The position numbers and the translations under genes were made by a program. Under the pieces are notes generated by a model, which worked only from the letters and a program-made list of their open reading frames with translations, was not told where the DNA came from and searched no databases. From Nocardiopsis eucommiae (GTDB lineage: Bacteria > Actinomycetota > Actinomycetes > Streptosporangiales > Streptosporangiaceae): a stretch of DNA of 64,000 nt. The DNA is taken from positions 3,162,001 to 3,226,000 of the forward strand of contig CP074402.1 of assembly GCA_018388625.1 (NCBI GenBank), read 5' to 3'. How positions within the stretch are numbered: position 1 is the stretch's first letter; the number at the start of each line of letters is the position of its first letter. Below are positions 46,808-55,718 of this stretch, piece by piece.

Positions 46808-46833
46808 GGGCGCGTCACCCCGGTGGCGCGCCC
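46808..46833. terminator. Bidirectional hairpin terminator
   Basis: GGGCGCG (46808-46814) pairs with CGCGCCC (46827-46833), extended inwards by a G-T pair and CACC/GGTG to about 12 bp with a 2-nt loop. It follows pstS by 17 bp and precedes the converging glycosyltransferase stop. Confidence 0.7.
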
Positions 46834-46951
46834 GATCCACACCTTTGATCCGGTACCTTACGTACTGACCACGTAGCGCTGGGTCATGCGTCACGGACGG
46901 GCGCTGCGCGGTACGCCGGAGCCCGTCCGGCCGGGTCGGTGTCTTCCCCAC

Positions 46952-48655
46952 CTACCCGGTCGCGGCCGGGTCCCCACCGGGGTCGTCCTCGTCTGGCATC
47001 TCGCGCCCGCAGGCCCGGCAGGCCCGGTACCAGAGCGAGCGGAGCCGCGCTCGTGGCCTCCGGCGTCGACGTCGGCGCCACCACCGTCGGCGAGGCTCCT
47101 CCTCGCCCTCGCTCTCCTCCCGCTCTTCCCCTCCTTCCGTCTCCGTGTCGCCCCCATGAGCGTGGACGGGTGCGACGGGGACGGGCCCCGGGCACTCGAC
47201 CGCGGCCCGGGGCGGAGGCGGGACGGAGCGGTGCAGCGTGAGGTCGGTGAGGGTGCCCTCCCCACCGTGGATGCGGTAGCGGCCGTGGAGCACGGCGACC
47301 ACGTCGGCCAGGTCCTCCTCGTCGTCGCACACGCGCATGGCCCGGGCCAGGGCCCGGGTACGCCAGAGCCGGACCCCGGCGTCGCGGGTGGGCGAGGCCG
47401 CCAGGAAGAGCTCGGTGAGCCCGGCGCGGGCGCGTTCGGCACTGGCCAGGAGCCGGGACAGCGCCAGTTCACCCAGCCCCCACGCCACCGGCACCTGGAG
47501 GAGGAAGGGCGAGGGAAAACCGGTCCTGGGCGCGGTGGCGGCGAAGGAGATCCGCGGTTCCCGCAGGTAGTTGGCCTGAATCAGACGCAGGTCCAGCTGT
47601 GGCCCGTCGAAACCGCCGGGGGCGGATCCGGCGCCCTCCCAATCGGCGACCAGGGTCACGGCGAGGTCGGTCTCGGTGCCGTTGAGCAGCCGGTCCACGC
47701 AGCCCCGGACCAGGTCGTAGGGGGCTCCCGTCACGTCCACCACGGCGTGGACCAGCGGGGTGCGGCGGCGCGCCTCGGGGACGCGTTCCCGGTAGGCGTG
47801 CGGGTGCGGCATGAGTTCGGCCAGGACCTCGGTACGGAAGCGTTCCGAGGGCAGGCGGGTGCGTGCCGTGGAGGCCGGGCCGACGTGCCAGGCGGTCGCG
47901 GTGTGCTCGGGGACCATGACCGCTCCGGCCTGCCAGAGCCGGTAGCCGAACTCGGTGTCCTGGCCGAGGTCCAGGTCGGGGTCGACGCCGCCGGCCGCCT
48001 CGTAGAGGCTGCGGCGCACCGCCGCCGCGGCGCCCAGGTAGGCGTGGAAGCCGAGGTGGTCGGCGTCGCGCAGGTCGTCGCTCTGGTCCAGCAGGTGCTC
48101 GATCCAGTCGTGGCGGCCCCCGGTGTCCAGGTCGCGGTGGAGATCTCCGGAACGGGCGGCGGCCAGGAGGGCCCCGGGGTCGAGGGGGTCGGCGTCGGCG
48201 AAGCGGACGCGGCCGAGGGTGACGCACTCGGCGTGGGCGTGGTGCCAGCGCGCCTGGGCCTCGACGAACTCGGGGCAGGCGACCATGTCGGCGTCCATCC
48301 ACATGAGGATGTCGCCGGTGCTGGCGTGCGCTCCGTAGGCGCGGGCGTATCCGGCGCCCCAGCCGCCGTCGGGGGAGGCCACCACGCGGCAGCGGCGCGG
48401 GCGTTGGTCGGGGAGCGTGAGCGGTGGGGCGGAGTGGTCGTCGACCACCACGACCTCGAAGAGGTGCTCGGGGTAGGTCTGGGCGGACAGAGAGGCCAGC
48501 GCCAGGTCGAGGTGGTCCTGGCCGCCCCTCGCGGGGATGATGACGCTGACGGTGAGTTCCGGTGTCCAGCAGCCGGTGGCGGGTGGTGTCAGCGCGCTCC
48601 AGTCGTTGCGGAAGACGCGGGTCGCGACCCGTTCCACCCGGCCACGGTGCGACAC
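46952..48655 (-). CDS. Family 2 glycosyltransferase with Arg-rich tail
   Basis: 567 residues from GTG 48655. The GT-A fold begins LTVSVIIPARGGQDHLDLAL; LFEVVVVDDHSAPP, GWGAGYARAYGAHASTGDIL and MWMDADMVACPEFV (DXD) follow, then EAAGGVDPDLDLGQDTEFGY with the catalytic-base segment. The second half (300-500) has no recognised domain. The C-terminal 70 residues hold an acidic run, an Arg/Trp stretch and CRACGRE, unusual for this family. The frame opens back to 48721, but a -10 TATAGT at 48701-48706 lies inside that extension, so I choose 48655. It may build a cell-surface glycan or glycosylate a metabolite; acceptor unknown. Confidence 0.83.
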   Translation of the reverse strand: MSHRGRVERVATRVFRNDWSALTPPATGCWTPELTVSVIIPARGGQDHLDLALASLSAQTYPEHLFEVVVVDDHSAPPLTLPDQRPRRCRVVASPDGGWGAGYARAYGAHASTGDILMWMDADMVACPEFVEAQARWHHAHAECVTLGRVRFADADPLDPGALLAAARSGDLHRDLDTGGRHDWIEHLLDQSDDLRDADHLGFHAYLGAAAAVRRSLYEAAGGVDPDLDLGQDTEFGYRLWQAGAVMVPEHTATAWHVGPASTARTRLPSERFRTEVLAELMPHPHAYRERVPEARRRTPLVHAVVDVTGAPYDLVRGCVDRLLNGTETDLAVTLVADWEGAGSAPGGFDGPQLDLRLIQANYLREPRISFAATAPRTGFPSPFLLQVPVAWGLGELALSRLLASAERARAGLTELFLAASPTRDAGVRLWRTRALARAMRVCDDEEDLADVVAVLHGRYRIHGGEGTLTDLTLHRSVPPPPRAAVECPGPVPVAPVHAHGGDTETEGGEEREESEGEEEPRRRWWRRRRRRRPRARLRSLWYRACRACGREMPDEDDPGGDPAATG

Positions 48656-48687
48656 CCCGTCAACATGGGACCCTACGTGCTTATTCA

Positions 48688-48755
48688 GTGACACAGAGTC
48701 ACTATAGCGATGTTTCCCCACACAGAGTGAGTGGCACCCCTGCTCGCTGTGTCAC
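48688..48755 (-). promoter_or_regulatory. Promoter and inverted repeats upstream of the glycosyltransferase
   Basis: On the minus strand a -10 TATAGT occupies 48706-48701. It is overlapped by AGTGAC-N5-GTCACT (48687-48703). GTGACACAG (48688-48696) is also the exact complement of CTGTGTCAC (48747-48755), so 9-bp repeats flank the promoter at both ends. This suggests a repressor site with two half-sites 59 bp apart. Confidence 0.5.
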
Positions 48756-48818
48756 CGTGGCCGGTCCGGCTGGCCACGGGGGCGTGGTCCGACCGCCCGG
48801 CGGCTCGGAACGGCCGGG

Positions 48819-48995
48819 TCAGCGGCGCGGGTCGGACCCCTCGGACCTCAGCATGCGCAGGCCCAGCAGGACGACTCCGACGACCAGCGCGATCATGACG
48901 CCCCACACCAACAGGCCGACGATCACCGACAACAACCAGAAGAGGGCGACGACGACCGCGACACCCGCGGCGACCCTGAGAACGAGACGAGCCAT
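48819..48995 (-). CDS. Small two-helix membrane protein
   Basis: 58 residues: LRVAAGVAVVVALFWLLSVI and GLLVWGVMIALVVGVVLLGL form two membrane helices joined by a very short turn, with a basic start (MARLVLR) and a charged tail (RSEGSDPRR). ATG 48995. Small hydrophobic proteins like this are common in actinomycetes and mostly uncharacterised. It is downstream of the NlpC/P60 gene on the same strand, behind a hairpin at 49032-49065. Confidence 0.65.
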   Translation of the reverse strand: MARLVLRVAAGVAVVVALFWLLSVIVGLLVWGVMIALVVGVVLLGLRMLRSEGSDPRR

Positions 48996-49031
48996 GCGCC
49001 GAAGGATACGCGGGCGCCCCGAACGACGGAA

Positions 49032-49065
49032 CCCCGGCCCGCCCTCCGGAGAGGGCCGACCGGGG
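49032..49065 (-). terminator. Hairpin terminator of the NlpC/P60 gene
   Basis: CCCCGG at 49032-49037 pairs with CCGGGG at 49060-49065; with two mismatches the stem extends to GCCCTC/GAGGGC. It lies 20 bp after the endopeptidase stop on the minus strand. Confidence 0.6.
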
Positions 49066-49084
49066 AACACCGCGCGTACCGGTC

Positions 49085-50092
49085 CTAGCCGGGCCGGACG
49101 GCGCTGGTGAACACACCGTCCCAGTAGGCGGCCAGCGAGACCTCCTCCAGCGGCTTCGACGGGTTCGAGCCGTGGATCATCATGCCGTTGCCGGCGTAGA
49201 TGCCCACGTGGCTCGGGGCCGAGACGTCGTAGAAGAACATCAGGTCGCCGGGCTGGAGCTGGTCGCGCGAGACCGGGGTACCGGCGTTGACCTGGTCGTA
49301 GGTGGTGCGCGGCAGACTCACGCCCGCCTGTGCCCACGCGGCCTGGGTCAGGCCGGAGCAGTCGTAGCCGTCGGGCCCGGTACCGCCCCAGACGTAGGGC
49401 TTGCCGATCTGCGCGCGGGCGAAGTCCAGGACCGCCTGGACGTCACCGGAGACGGCGGCGGTACCGCCGGAGGCACCGGCGGCGCCCCCGTCCGCGGCGG
49501 CCTCGCCCACGGTCGGGTCGACACCGCCCAGGCTCTCCAGGACCTCGGCCTGCTCGTCGAGCGCGGCCTCGCCCCGGGCCACGGCCTCCTCGGCGGCCTC
49601 CAGGGACTGGGCGGCGGCCTCCTCGGTCGCCTCCGCCGCGTTGTACAGCTCCTCGGCGTTCTCGACCTCGGTCACGTAGTCGGCCAGGGTCGTCTGCTGC
49701 CCCTCGGACAGGTAGTCGAGGTCGGCGATGTTCTGGAGGGCGTTGTCGGCGTCACCACCGAACAGCACGCCCATCGAGCTGTGGGTGGCGCCGGTGTAGG
49801 CACCCTGCACGATGACGGAGACCTGGCCGGACTTGGCGTCCAGCTCCTCCTGCGCGTCCTCCAGGCGCTGCTGGAGGTCCTCCAGCTCGGCCTCGGTCGC
49901 GGCGTGGTCCTCCTTGGCCTCGTTGAAGTCCGCGTTCAGCCCGGAGAGCTCCTCCTGGAGCTCTTCGTAGCGCTCGCGGGCCTCCGACTCGGTCTGGTCG
50001 GCCAGCGCCACGCCGGAGGACAGGACCACGGCGCCGAGAGCGACGAAGCCGACCGTCGTCAGGCGACGGGTGGGTTCGGGGTTGCGAGTCAA
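49085..50092 (-). CDS. Secreted NlpC/P60 peptidoglycan endopeptidase (RipA-like)
   Basis: 335 residues from TTG 50092. The signal peptide is RRLTTVGFVALGAVVLSSGV ending ALADQ. Residues 35-190 form a long coiled coil (RERYEELQEELSGLNADFNE; LEDLQQRLEDAQEELDAKSG), then a Gly/Ala linker and an NlpC/P60 domain with the triad Cys245 in GYDCSGLTQAAW, His295 in APSHVGIYAG and His307 in MMIHGSNPS. It should cut stem peptides in the cell wall during division or growth, with the coiled coil holding it inhibited or at the divisome, as in the RipA and FtsX-partner proteins. A GAGAAAGG site supports the TTG start over GTG 50131. A long leader precedes it. Confidence 0.88.
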   Translation of the reverse strand: MTRNPEPTRRLTTVGFVALGAVVLSSGVALADQTESEARERYEELQEELSGLNADFNEAKEDHAATEAELEDLQQRLEDAQEELDAKSGQVSVIVQGAYTGATHSSMGVLFGGDADNALQNIADLDYLSEGQQTTLADYVTEVENAEELYNAAEATEEAAAQSLEAAEEAVARGEAALDEQAEVLESLGGVDPTVGEAAADGGAAGASGGTAAVSGDVQAVLDFARAQIGKPYVWGGTGPDGYDCSGLTQAAWAQAGVSLPRTTYDQVNAGTPVSRDQLQPGDLMFFYDVSAPSHVGIYAGNGMMIHGSNPSKPLEEVSLAAYWDGVFTSAVRPG

Positions 50093-50570
50093 AGCACCGA
50101 CTGCCTTTCTCCCACATCCGTTTACCGGCACGGGGCATCCCGAAGGAGCGCCGAGGGACGGCGCGGGGATGCGTGGCGGAGGGATACCGGCGGCGACGGG
50201 AAGGGTCGCGGGAACTCGCCGGGCGTCGTGACGGCCCCCGCTCCTGGGACAAGGACAGCTGCTGAGCGGGGTGCAACGGCAGGTCGTACGCTGTCACCCT
50301 GGTGGTGACGAACTGGGGCGTTCCGACCTGGGGGAACACTAATTCATCCCCTGGACCGGACGCGACCCGTTCGTTACCTCCCCATGGTTGACCCGCCCCT
50401 CCCGGAACGGGCACGCCGCCGCCCGGAACCCCGCCGGGGACGAGGGTGGCGCTCCGTTCTTCCCGAGGCGGCCGGGTCACAAACGGACCAAGCCGCGACG
50501 TGACCATGACGCGTATCACACTCGAACGGGGAAGGGGGTCGGCCTCCTCGGGGAGCCCGACCCCGACGGA
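50093..50570 (-). other. Long structured 5' leader of the NlpC/P60 gene
   Basis: 478 bp without a gene between the S9 peptidase stop and the endopeptidase start. Minus-strand 50350-50100 contains several GC-rich pairing blocks and ends GGTAAACGG...GGGAGAAAGGCAG just before the start. Actinobacterial wall-hydrolase genes are often preceded by c-di-AMP (ydaO-type) riboswitches of 150-250 nt in this position. I could not align the full conserved core, so this is a candidate only. Confidence 0.35.
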
Positions 50571-52469
50571 TCACAGGTGGCGGTCCCACCAGTCGAGGAT
50601 CGCCTCGAACCTGGCCACCCGGTGGCTGGGCAGGCCCGAACGCGACAGCTCGTGCCCCTCTCCCGGGAACAGGAGCATCTCGGTCTCCTGGCCCCGCTTC
50701 CTGAGCGCCACGAACAGGCGCTGGGCCTGCTCCACGGGGCAGCGCCAGTCCTGCTCGGAGTGGATGATGAGGAACGGCAGGTCGATCCGGTCCGCGTGGC
50801 TGAGCGGGCTCTCCTTCGCCCAGGTCTCCTCCGGGCCGTACAGTGGCTCCGGGAAGTACGAGCCGATGTCGGACGACCCCTGGAAACTGTCGATCGCGTT
50901 GACCGCGCGCTCGCTGATGGCGGCGCGGAAGCGCTCGCCGTGGTGGGCCGCGATCCACGTGGTCATGAAGCCGCCGTGCGAGCCGCCCATGACCCCCACC
51001 CGGGTGGCGTCCAACCGGTCGTCCTTCAACGCCTCGTCCAGGAAGGACAGGACGTCGACGGAGGTGGTGGCGCCCACCGAGCCGATGACCGCCCGACCGT
51101 GCTCCTGGCCGTAGCCCGACGAGCCGCGCGGGTTGCAGTAGAGCACCGCGTACCCGGCTGACGCGTACACCTGGGTCTCGTCGAAGAGCTGCCAGCCGTA
51201 CTGGGCGTACGGTCCGCCGTGGATCATGAGCACGACCGGGTGCGGGCCCTCACCCTCGGGCACCGCCAGCCAACCGTGGACCTCGTTGCCCTCCTCGGTG
51301 CGGGCGGTCAGCTCGGTGACCTGGAACGGGTCCAGCTCCTGGTCGGTGAAGGAGGTCAGCGCCTTGGTGCCGTCCTCGGTGACCGCGTACAGCTCGCCGC
51401 TGTCGCGCTCACCGGCGGCGGTCACCACGGTGACACCACCCGCGTGGTCGAAGGCGCCCACCTGGACACGCCCGCCGAACACCGTGGTGCGCACGCCACC
51501 GGGGGTGACCCGGTACAGCTCGACCGCGCCCCGGTTCTCACCGGCGACCAGGACGCCCTCGCCGGTCACCCGGGGGCGCGCGCTCATCCGGGGGTCCTCG
51601 GTCCCGGTCAGCCTCCGAGGCGCCTCGGAACCGTCGAGGGGCACCGACCACAGGCCCGTCCCCCGGCCGACGAAGTCGTCGAGGTCCGGGCCGAGCTCGT
51701 CGCCGACGAAGTACACGGTGGAGCCGTCCTCGGAGAGGCTCACCGAACCGGCCTTCAGGTCGCCCCGGGTGATCCGGCGCGGCTCCGCCCCCGCCTCGGG
51801 GCGGCAGACCCACAGGTCACCGACGAGGTCCGTGTCGCGCGTCGCGTGCAGGGCGGCGTCGAACACCAGCCCCGTGCCGTCCGGGGTCCACGTCGGTCGA
51901 CCGTGGTCGGCGTCACCCTCGGTGACCCGGACCGGCTCACCCACCTCACCCGAGGGGTCGACGGGGGCGCTCACGAACACGTGCTGGCGCCGGTCGTTGG
52001 TGAAGCCGAAGTCGTCGAGCCGGTACTTCAACGCGGTGATCCGGCGCGGGGGCTCCTGGTCCGGAGCGCCGTCCACGTAGCGGCCCTCCTCGGGGACCCG
52101 CGCGTTGTAGGCCAGGCGCGTGGAGTCCGGGCTCCACGCGAACGCCCCGGCGCCCAGCGGGTGGTCGGTGATCTTCCACGGCTCACCGCCGTCGGAGGGC
52201 AGGACGTGGATCTGGGGGCGCTTGGCCTCGTCGGGGCGGAGGAAGGCGATCCAGCGACCGTCGGGTGAGAAGCCGGGGGCACTGTCGCGGGTGCCCCGGG
52301 TGATCCGGCGGGCGGGCTCGGAGCCGTCGGTGGGAACGCTCCAGAGGGAACCCAGGTAGGCGTCCTCCTCCAGGTCGGGGCGGGACACGGCGAGGACGGC
52401 TCGGGTGCCGTCCGGGGAGAGTGAGGGTGCGCTGAGGCCGTGCAGGCGAGCGATGTCAACGGGTTTCAT
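50571..52469 (-). CDS. S9-family prolyl oligopeptidase / acylaminoacyl-peptidase
   Basis: 632 residues. The N-terminal 370 residues form a beta-propeller (TolB-like blades: SLSPDGTRAVLAVSRPDLEE, GFSPDGRWIAFLRPDEAKRP, AWSPDSTRLAYNA). The C-terminal alpha/beta hydrolase has the triad Ser497 in VMGGSHGGFMTT, Asp574 in SEQDWRCPVE and His606 in GEGHELS, with oxyanion segment LMIHGGPYAQYGW. It removes acylated amino acids or cuts short peptides in the cytoplasm; no signal peptide. ATG 52469 is in good family register (MKPVDIARLHGLSAPSLSPD). Intact frame. Confidence 0.9.
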   Translation of the reverse strand: MKPVDIARLHGLSAPSLSPDGTRAVLAVSRPDLEEDAYLGSLWSVPTDGSEPARRITRGTRDSAPGFSPDGRWIAFLRPDEAKRPQIHVLPSDGGEPWKITDHPLGAGAFAWSPDSTRLAYNARVPEEGRYVDGAPDQEPPRRITALKYRLDDFGFTNDRRQHVFVSAPVDPSGEVGEPVRVTEGDADHGRPTWTPDGTGLVFDAALHATRDTDLVGDLWVCRPEAGAEPRRITRGDLKAGSVSLSEDGSTVYFVGDELGPDLDDFVGRGTGLWSVPLDGSEAPRRLTGTEDPRMSARPRVTGEGVLVAGENRGAVELYRVTPGGVRTTVFGGRVQVGAFDHAGGVTVVTAAGERDSGELYAVTEDGTKALTSFTDQELDPFQVTELTARTEEGNEVHGWLAVPEGEGPHPVVLMIHGGPYAQYGWQLFDETQVYASAGYAVLYCNPRGSSGYGQEHGRAVIGSVGATTSVDVLSFLDEALKDDRLDATRVGVMGGSHGGFMTTWIAAHHGERFRAAISERAVNAIDSFQGSSDIGSYFPEPLYGPEETWAKESPLSHADRIDLPFLIIHSEQDWRCPVEQAQRLFVALRKRGQETEMLLFPGEGHELSRSGLPSHRVARFEAILDWWDRHL

Positions 52470-52842
52470 ACACGAGTGGCGGCCGCGCGGGCGCGGTCCG
52501 CCGTCTCCTTCCCTTGGGGTACGGGGATGCCGGTGACCGAAGGTGCCCCCGGTCAGGGGGTCATCCCACACGGACCCTATCGACGCACGATTCGTCACAT
52601 CCATACCTTTCGCGTCCTGAGTGCGTCCGCACCGGCCTCCGCCGCGCCACGCCCGCTGGGCGGACGGCTCCCGGAGGGCCTCGGCCGCGGCGCCAGCACG
52701 CCGGGACCCCGCCCGGTTTCGACGGCTCGGAGCCCCTTGAGGAGCGCGGGCAGGGATCCGGCCCCGCCGGGACCCGCCCCGCGTCCGGCGCGGGGCGGGG
52801 CGGGGCGGGTGCGGAGCGGGTGAGGGCGGTGGCGACGCGTGC
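52470..52842. other. 373-bp intergenic region
   Basis: Between the Rv3235-like gene and the S9 peptidase, both leftward. It contains the terminator at 52775-52797, GGGGC tandem repeats up to about 52808, and the peptidase promoter. The short AT-rich piece near 52600 (CACATCCATACCTTTCG) is the best promoter location. No gene seen. Confidence 0.5.
52775..52797 (-). terminator. Hairpin terminator of the Rv3235-like gene
   Basis: CGCCCCGCG (52775-52783) pairs exactly with CGCGGGGCG (52789-52797) over a 5-nt loop, 46 bp after the Rv3235-like stop on the minus strand. Confidence 0.65.
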
Positions 52843-53304
52843 TCAGCCGGTCCGGTCGGTCTCCAGGCGGGTGCAGACCCAGCGGTCCCCTTCACGGCGG
52901 AGGCGGAAGGCGAACACCCGGGTGCGGCTGTCGCAGGCGATCACGGCGCTGGCCTCCATCCCTCCGGCACCGAGCGGCTGGTGGAACACGCGTGTCAACC
53001 GGGGCGCCATCGCGCAGTCGACCGTGCCACGGAGACGACGCAGCTCCTCGCGGACCGGAACGGTCACGTGGTCGCGCAGCACTTCCGGGGCACGCCTGCC
53101 CACCAGGACCTCCGCCATCTGCTGGGCCAGCCGGTGCACGTCACCGGGGGTCCGATGGCCCGCCAGCGGCGACGCGGCGCACCGGCCCGTCGTCATGCCC
53201 CCGCGCGGGGTGCGGGCGGGGGTCCGCACCGGCCGCCAGGGGTTGGCGGTGGCGCGGGAGCAGAGCCGTTGACGGCAGGGGTGGCCGTGGGAGGCGTGCG
53301 ACAT
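52843..53304 (-). CDS. Rv3235-family protein
   Basis: 153 residues, ATG 53304. The basic N-terminus (SHASHGHPCRQRLCSRATAN) is followed by the conserved core HRLAQQMAEVLVGRRAPEVL, RDHVTVPVREELRRLRG and the closing strands ASAVIACDSRTRVFAFRLRR with RWVCTRLE. This matches the actinobacterial family named after Mycobacterium tuberculosis Rv3235, whose role is not established; in many genomes it lies near secA. No secA is visible here. It is divergent from the GDPD gene (158 bp between starts). Confidence 0.78.
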   Translation of the reverse strand: MSHASHGHPCRQRLCSRATANPWRPVRTPARTPRGGMTTGRCAASPLAGHRTPGDVHRLAQQMAEVLVGRRAPEVLRDHVTVPVREELRRLRGTVDCAMAPRLTRVFHQPLGAGGMEASAVIACDSRTRVFAFRLRREGDRWVCTRLETDRTG

Positions 53305-53462
53305 GAACGGATTCCTTCCGGAGGAGGAACGACACCCTGACGCCCTTCCAGGAGCGCGCGGGGACGGGTCCGTGCCACCTGGCATTCCAGGTTCCTCACG
53401 ACCGTCGACACGGCCGCCCCTCCGCGAGCGTCCGCCACCTGGGAACCGTCATACTTCAAGAC

Positions 53463-54277
53463 GTGACTCACGCGTACCTTTCCTCCCCGTTCCCGTCGCC
53501 CTCGCCCACCGGGGCGGGTGGCTCACCGACGACCAGGGTGTGCGCCGCACCGAGCTGGAGAACACGGCGGTGGCGTTCCAGCACGCCGTCGACCTGGGCT
53601 ACACGTACCTGGAGACGGACGTGCACGCCACCAGTGACGGCGTGCTCATGGCCTTCCACGACGCCACCCTGGACCGCACCACCGACCGGAACGGCGCCAT
53701 CTCCGCGCTGCCCCACCGGGAGGTCGCACGCGCGCGGGTGGCGGGCAAGGAACCGGTCCCCCTCCTCGAGGACCTGCTCGGTGCCTGGCCCGAGGCACGC
53801 TTCAACATCGACCTGAAGTCGGACGGCGCCGTCCTGCCCATGCTCGAGGTGCTGCGCCGCACCCAGGCCTGGGACCGCGTGTGCGTGGGCTCCTTCGACC
53901 AGGCCCGTCTGGAGCGCGCCCGACGCCTCTACGGCCCCCGGGTGGCCACCTCCTGCGGGCCGGTCGACGTGGCCCGGCTCCGGCTGGCCTCGCTCTCTCC
54001 GCTGCTGCGCCCCACCGCCAGCCGCGTCCCCGTCTGCGCGCAGATCCCCATGAGCCACGGTGGCTTCCCCATCCTCAGCCGGGACGTGATCCGCGCCGCG
54101 CACCGGCTCGGCATGCAGGTGCACGTGTGGACGGTCAACGAGCCCGAGGTGATGGAGCGCCTGTTGGACGCGGGCGTGGACGGAATCATCACCGACAACA
54201 CCGTCGCCCTGCGCGAGGTGCTCGTCCGACGGGGACGCTGGAACCAGCCCGGCCCCAGAACCACGAAGAACGGATAG
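53463..54277 (+). CDS. Glycerophosphodiester phosphodiesterase (one apparent frameshift)
   Basis: Repaired length 271 residues. GDPD hallmarks: LAHRGGW, ELENTAVAFQHAVDLGYTYL and ETDVHATSDGVLMAFHDATL (metal ligands E, D, H), PLLEDLLGAWPEARFNIDLK, GMQVHVWTVNEPEVMERLLD and GVDGIITDN. It cleaves deacylated phospholipid diesters to glycerol 3-phosphate and an alcohol. The C run 53485-53488 has lost one base; repair joins VTHAYLSSP to VPVALAHRGG and sets GTG 53463 as the start. CATACT (53450-53455) ends 7 bp upstream, so the message may be leaderless. It is 8 bp ahead of the UMF1 transporter and co-transcribed with it. Confidence 0.88.
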
Positions 54278-54285
54278 CCCCCTCC

Positions 54286-55681
54286 ATGTCCACCACACCC
54301 TCGCCACCGGCGGCGGACAACTCCCCCGCGTCCGACCCTGCCCAGCGCAGACGCGAACAGCGCGGCTGGTACACCTACGACTGGGCCAACCAGGTGTTCA
54401 TCACCTCGGTGGTCACCGTGCTCATCGGCCCCTACCTGTCGGGGCTGGCCTGCTCGGAGGCGGGGGCTGCCGGTGACTGCTCACAGCCGGGCCTGGTGCT
54501 CTACCCGCTCGGGGTCGAGTGGATCAGCATGCACCCGAACTCCCTGCACCCGATGGTGACCACGGTCGCCGGTCTCCTCCTTCTCGTGATGCTGCCGGTC
54601 GTGGGCGCCCTGGCCGACCACACCCAGCACAAGAAGCGCTGGCTGTTCTGGCTCGCCGCCGCGGGCTCCCTGTGTGTCAGCTCGCTGTACTTCACCAGCG
54701 ACTACCAGCTGGCGGCGCTGTTGTTCATCACGGGCAACACCTTCTACGGCATGTCCCTGGTGGTGTTCAACGCCTTCCTGCCGGAGATCGCCACCTCCGA
54801 CGAACGCAACCGCGTGTCCGTGACCGGGTGGGCGATGGCCTACCTGGGCGGCGGTCTCCTGCTCGCCGCCCACATGGGCCTGCTCGCCTCCGCCGACTCC
54901 CTCGGGGTCTCGGAGGGACACGCGGTCCGCATCGCCTTCGCGTCGGTGGGCCTGTGGTGGTTCGTCTTCTCCGTGATCGGCATCCGAATGCTGCGCAACC
55001 GCTACGGCAGGTTGGCGGCAGAGCCGGGCCCCCGAGACTGGGCGCCTCCCTGAAGCAGTACTGGCGCACCCTGCGGGAGATGCGCCACTTCCCGAACACA
55101 CTGAAGTTCCTCATCGCGTTCGTCCTGTTCAACAACGGCATCCAGGCCGTCATCTACTTCGCGGGCAGCTTCGCCAGCCAGGACCTCAACCTGTCCCTGG
55201 CCATCCTGAGCGCGACCATCCTGCTCATCCAGTTCGTCGCCTTCGCGGGCGCCCTGCTGATGGGGTGGATCGGCCGCCGGTTCGGTACCAAGAACACCGT
55301 CCTGGCCAGCCTGGTCGTCTGGTGCGCCCTGGTCACCTGCGGCTACTACCTGCCGCCCGACGACCCGGCGCTGTTCCTGCTGCTGGGCGCGGGCATCGGC
55401 ATGGTGCTGGGCGGGACCCAGTCGCTCGCGCGAGCGCTGTACTCGCTGCTCATCCCCGCGGGCGCGAGGCCGAGTACTTCAGCCTGTTCCAGCTGGCCGA
55501 CCGGGGGTCGGTGCTCCTGGGCGCGGCCTCGATCACCCTGGTGGTCAACCTGACCGGCGGGTTCCGCACCGCCATCTTCTCGCTGGTGGTCTTCTTCGTC
55601 ATCGGCGGCGTCCTGCTGTGGCGCACCGACCTGAGGAAGGGCATCGAGTCGGTCGGCAACACCGTGCCGAACAACCTCTGA
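54286..55681 (+). CDS. UMF1/Atg22-like MFS transporter (two apparent frameshifts)
   Basis: Repaired length 465 residues with about 12 membrane helices. QRGWYTYDWANQVFITSVVT at the N-terminus is the signature of the UMF1 (Atg22-like) family; VVGALADHTQHKKRWLFWLA, YFTSDYQLAALLFITGNTFY and FLIAFVLFNNGIQAVIYFAG follow. Breaks lie at the C runs 55029-55033 (repair GPPRLGASLKQYWRTL) and 55454-55457 (repair LIPRGREAEYFSLFQLADRG). The substrate of bacterial members is not established. Being 8 bp downstream of the GDPD gene suggests a link to lipid-derived metabolites. Confidence 0.86.
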
Positions 55682-55718
55682 CCGCGTCCCGGAACGTCGT
55701 CGGCCCCGGTGATACTGG

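Noticed and set aside
48656..48721. Longer glycosyltransferase start at 48721
   Set aside because: A TATAGT -10 box lies inside the extension, so the message would start downstream of that codon.
52775..52808. GGGGC tandem run as a G-quadruplex regulator
   Set aside because: The same bases make a good terminator hairpin, and such runs are expected by chance at this GC content.
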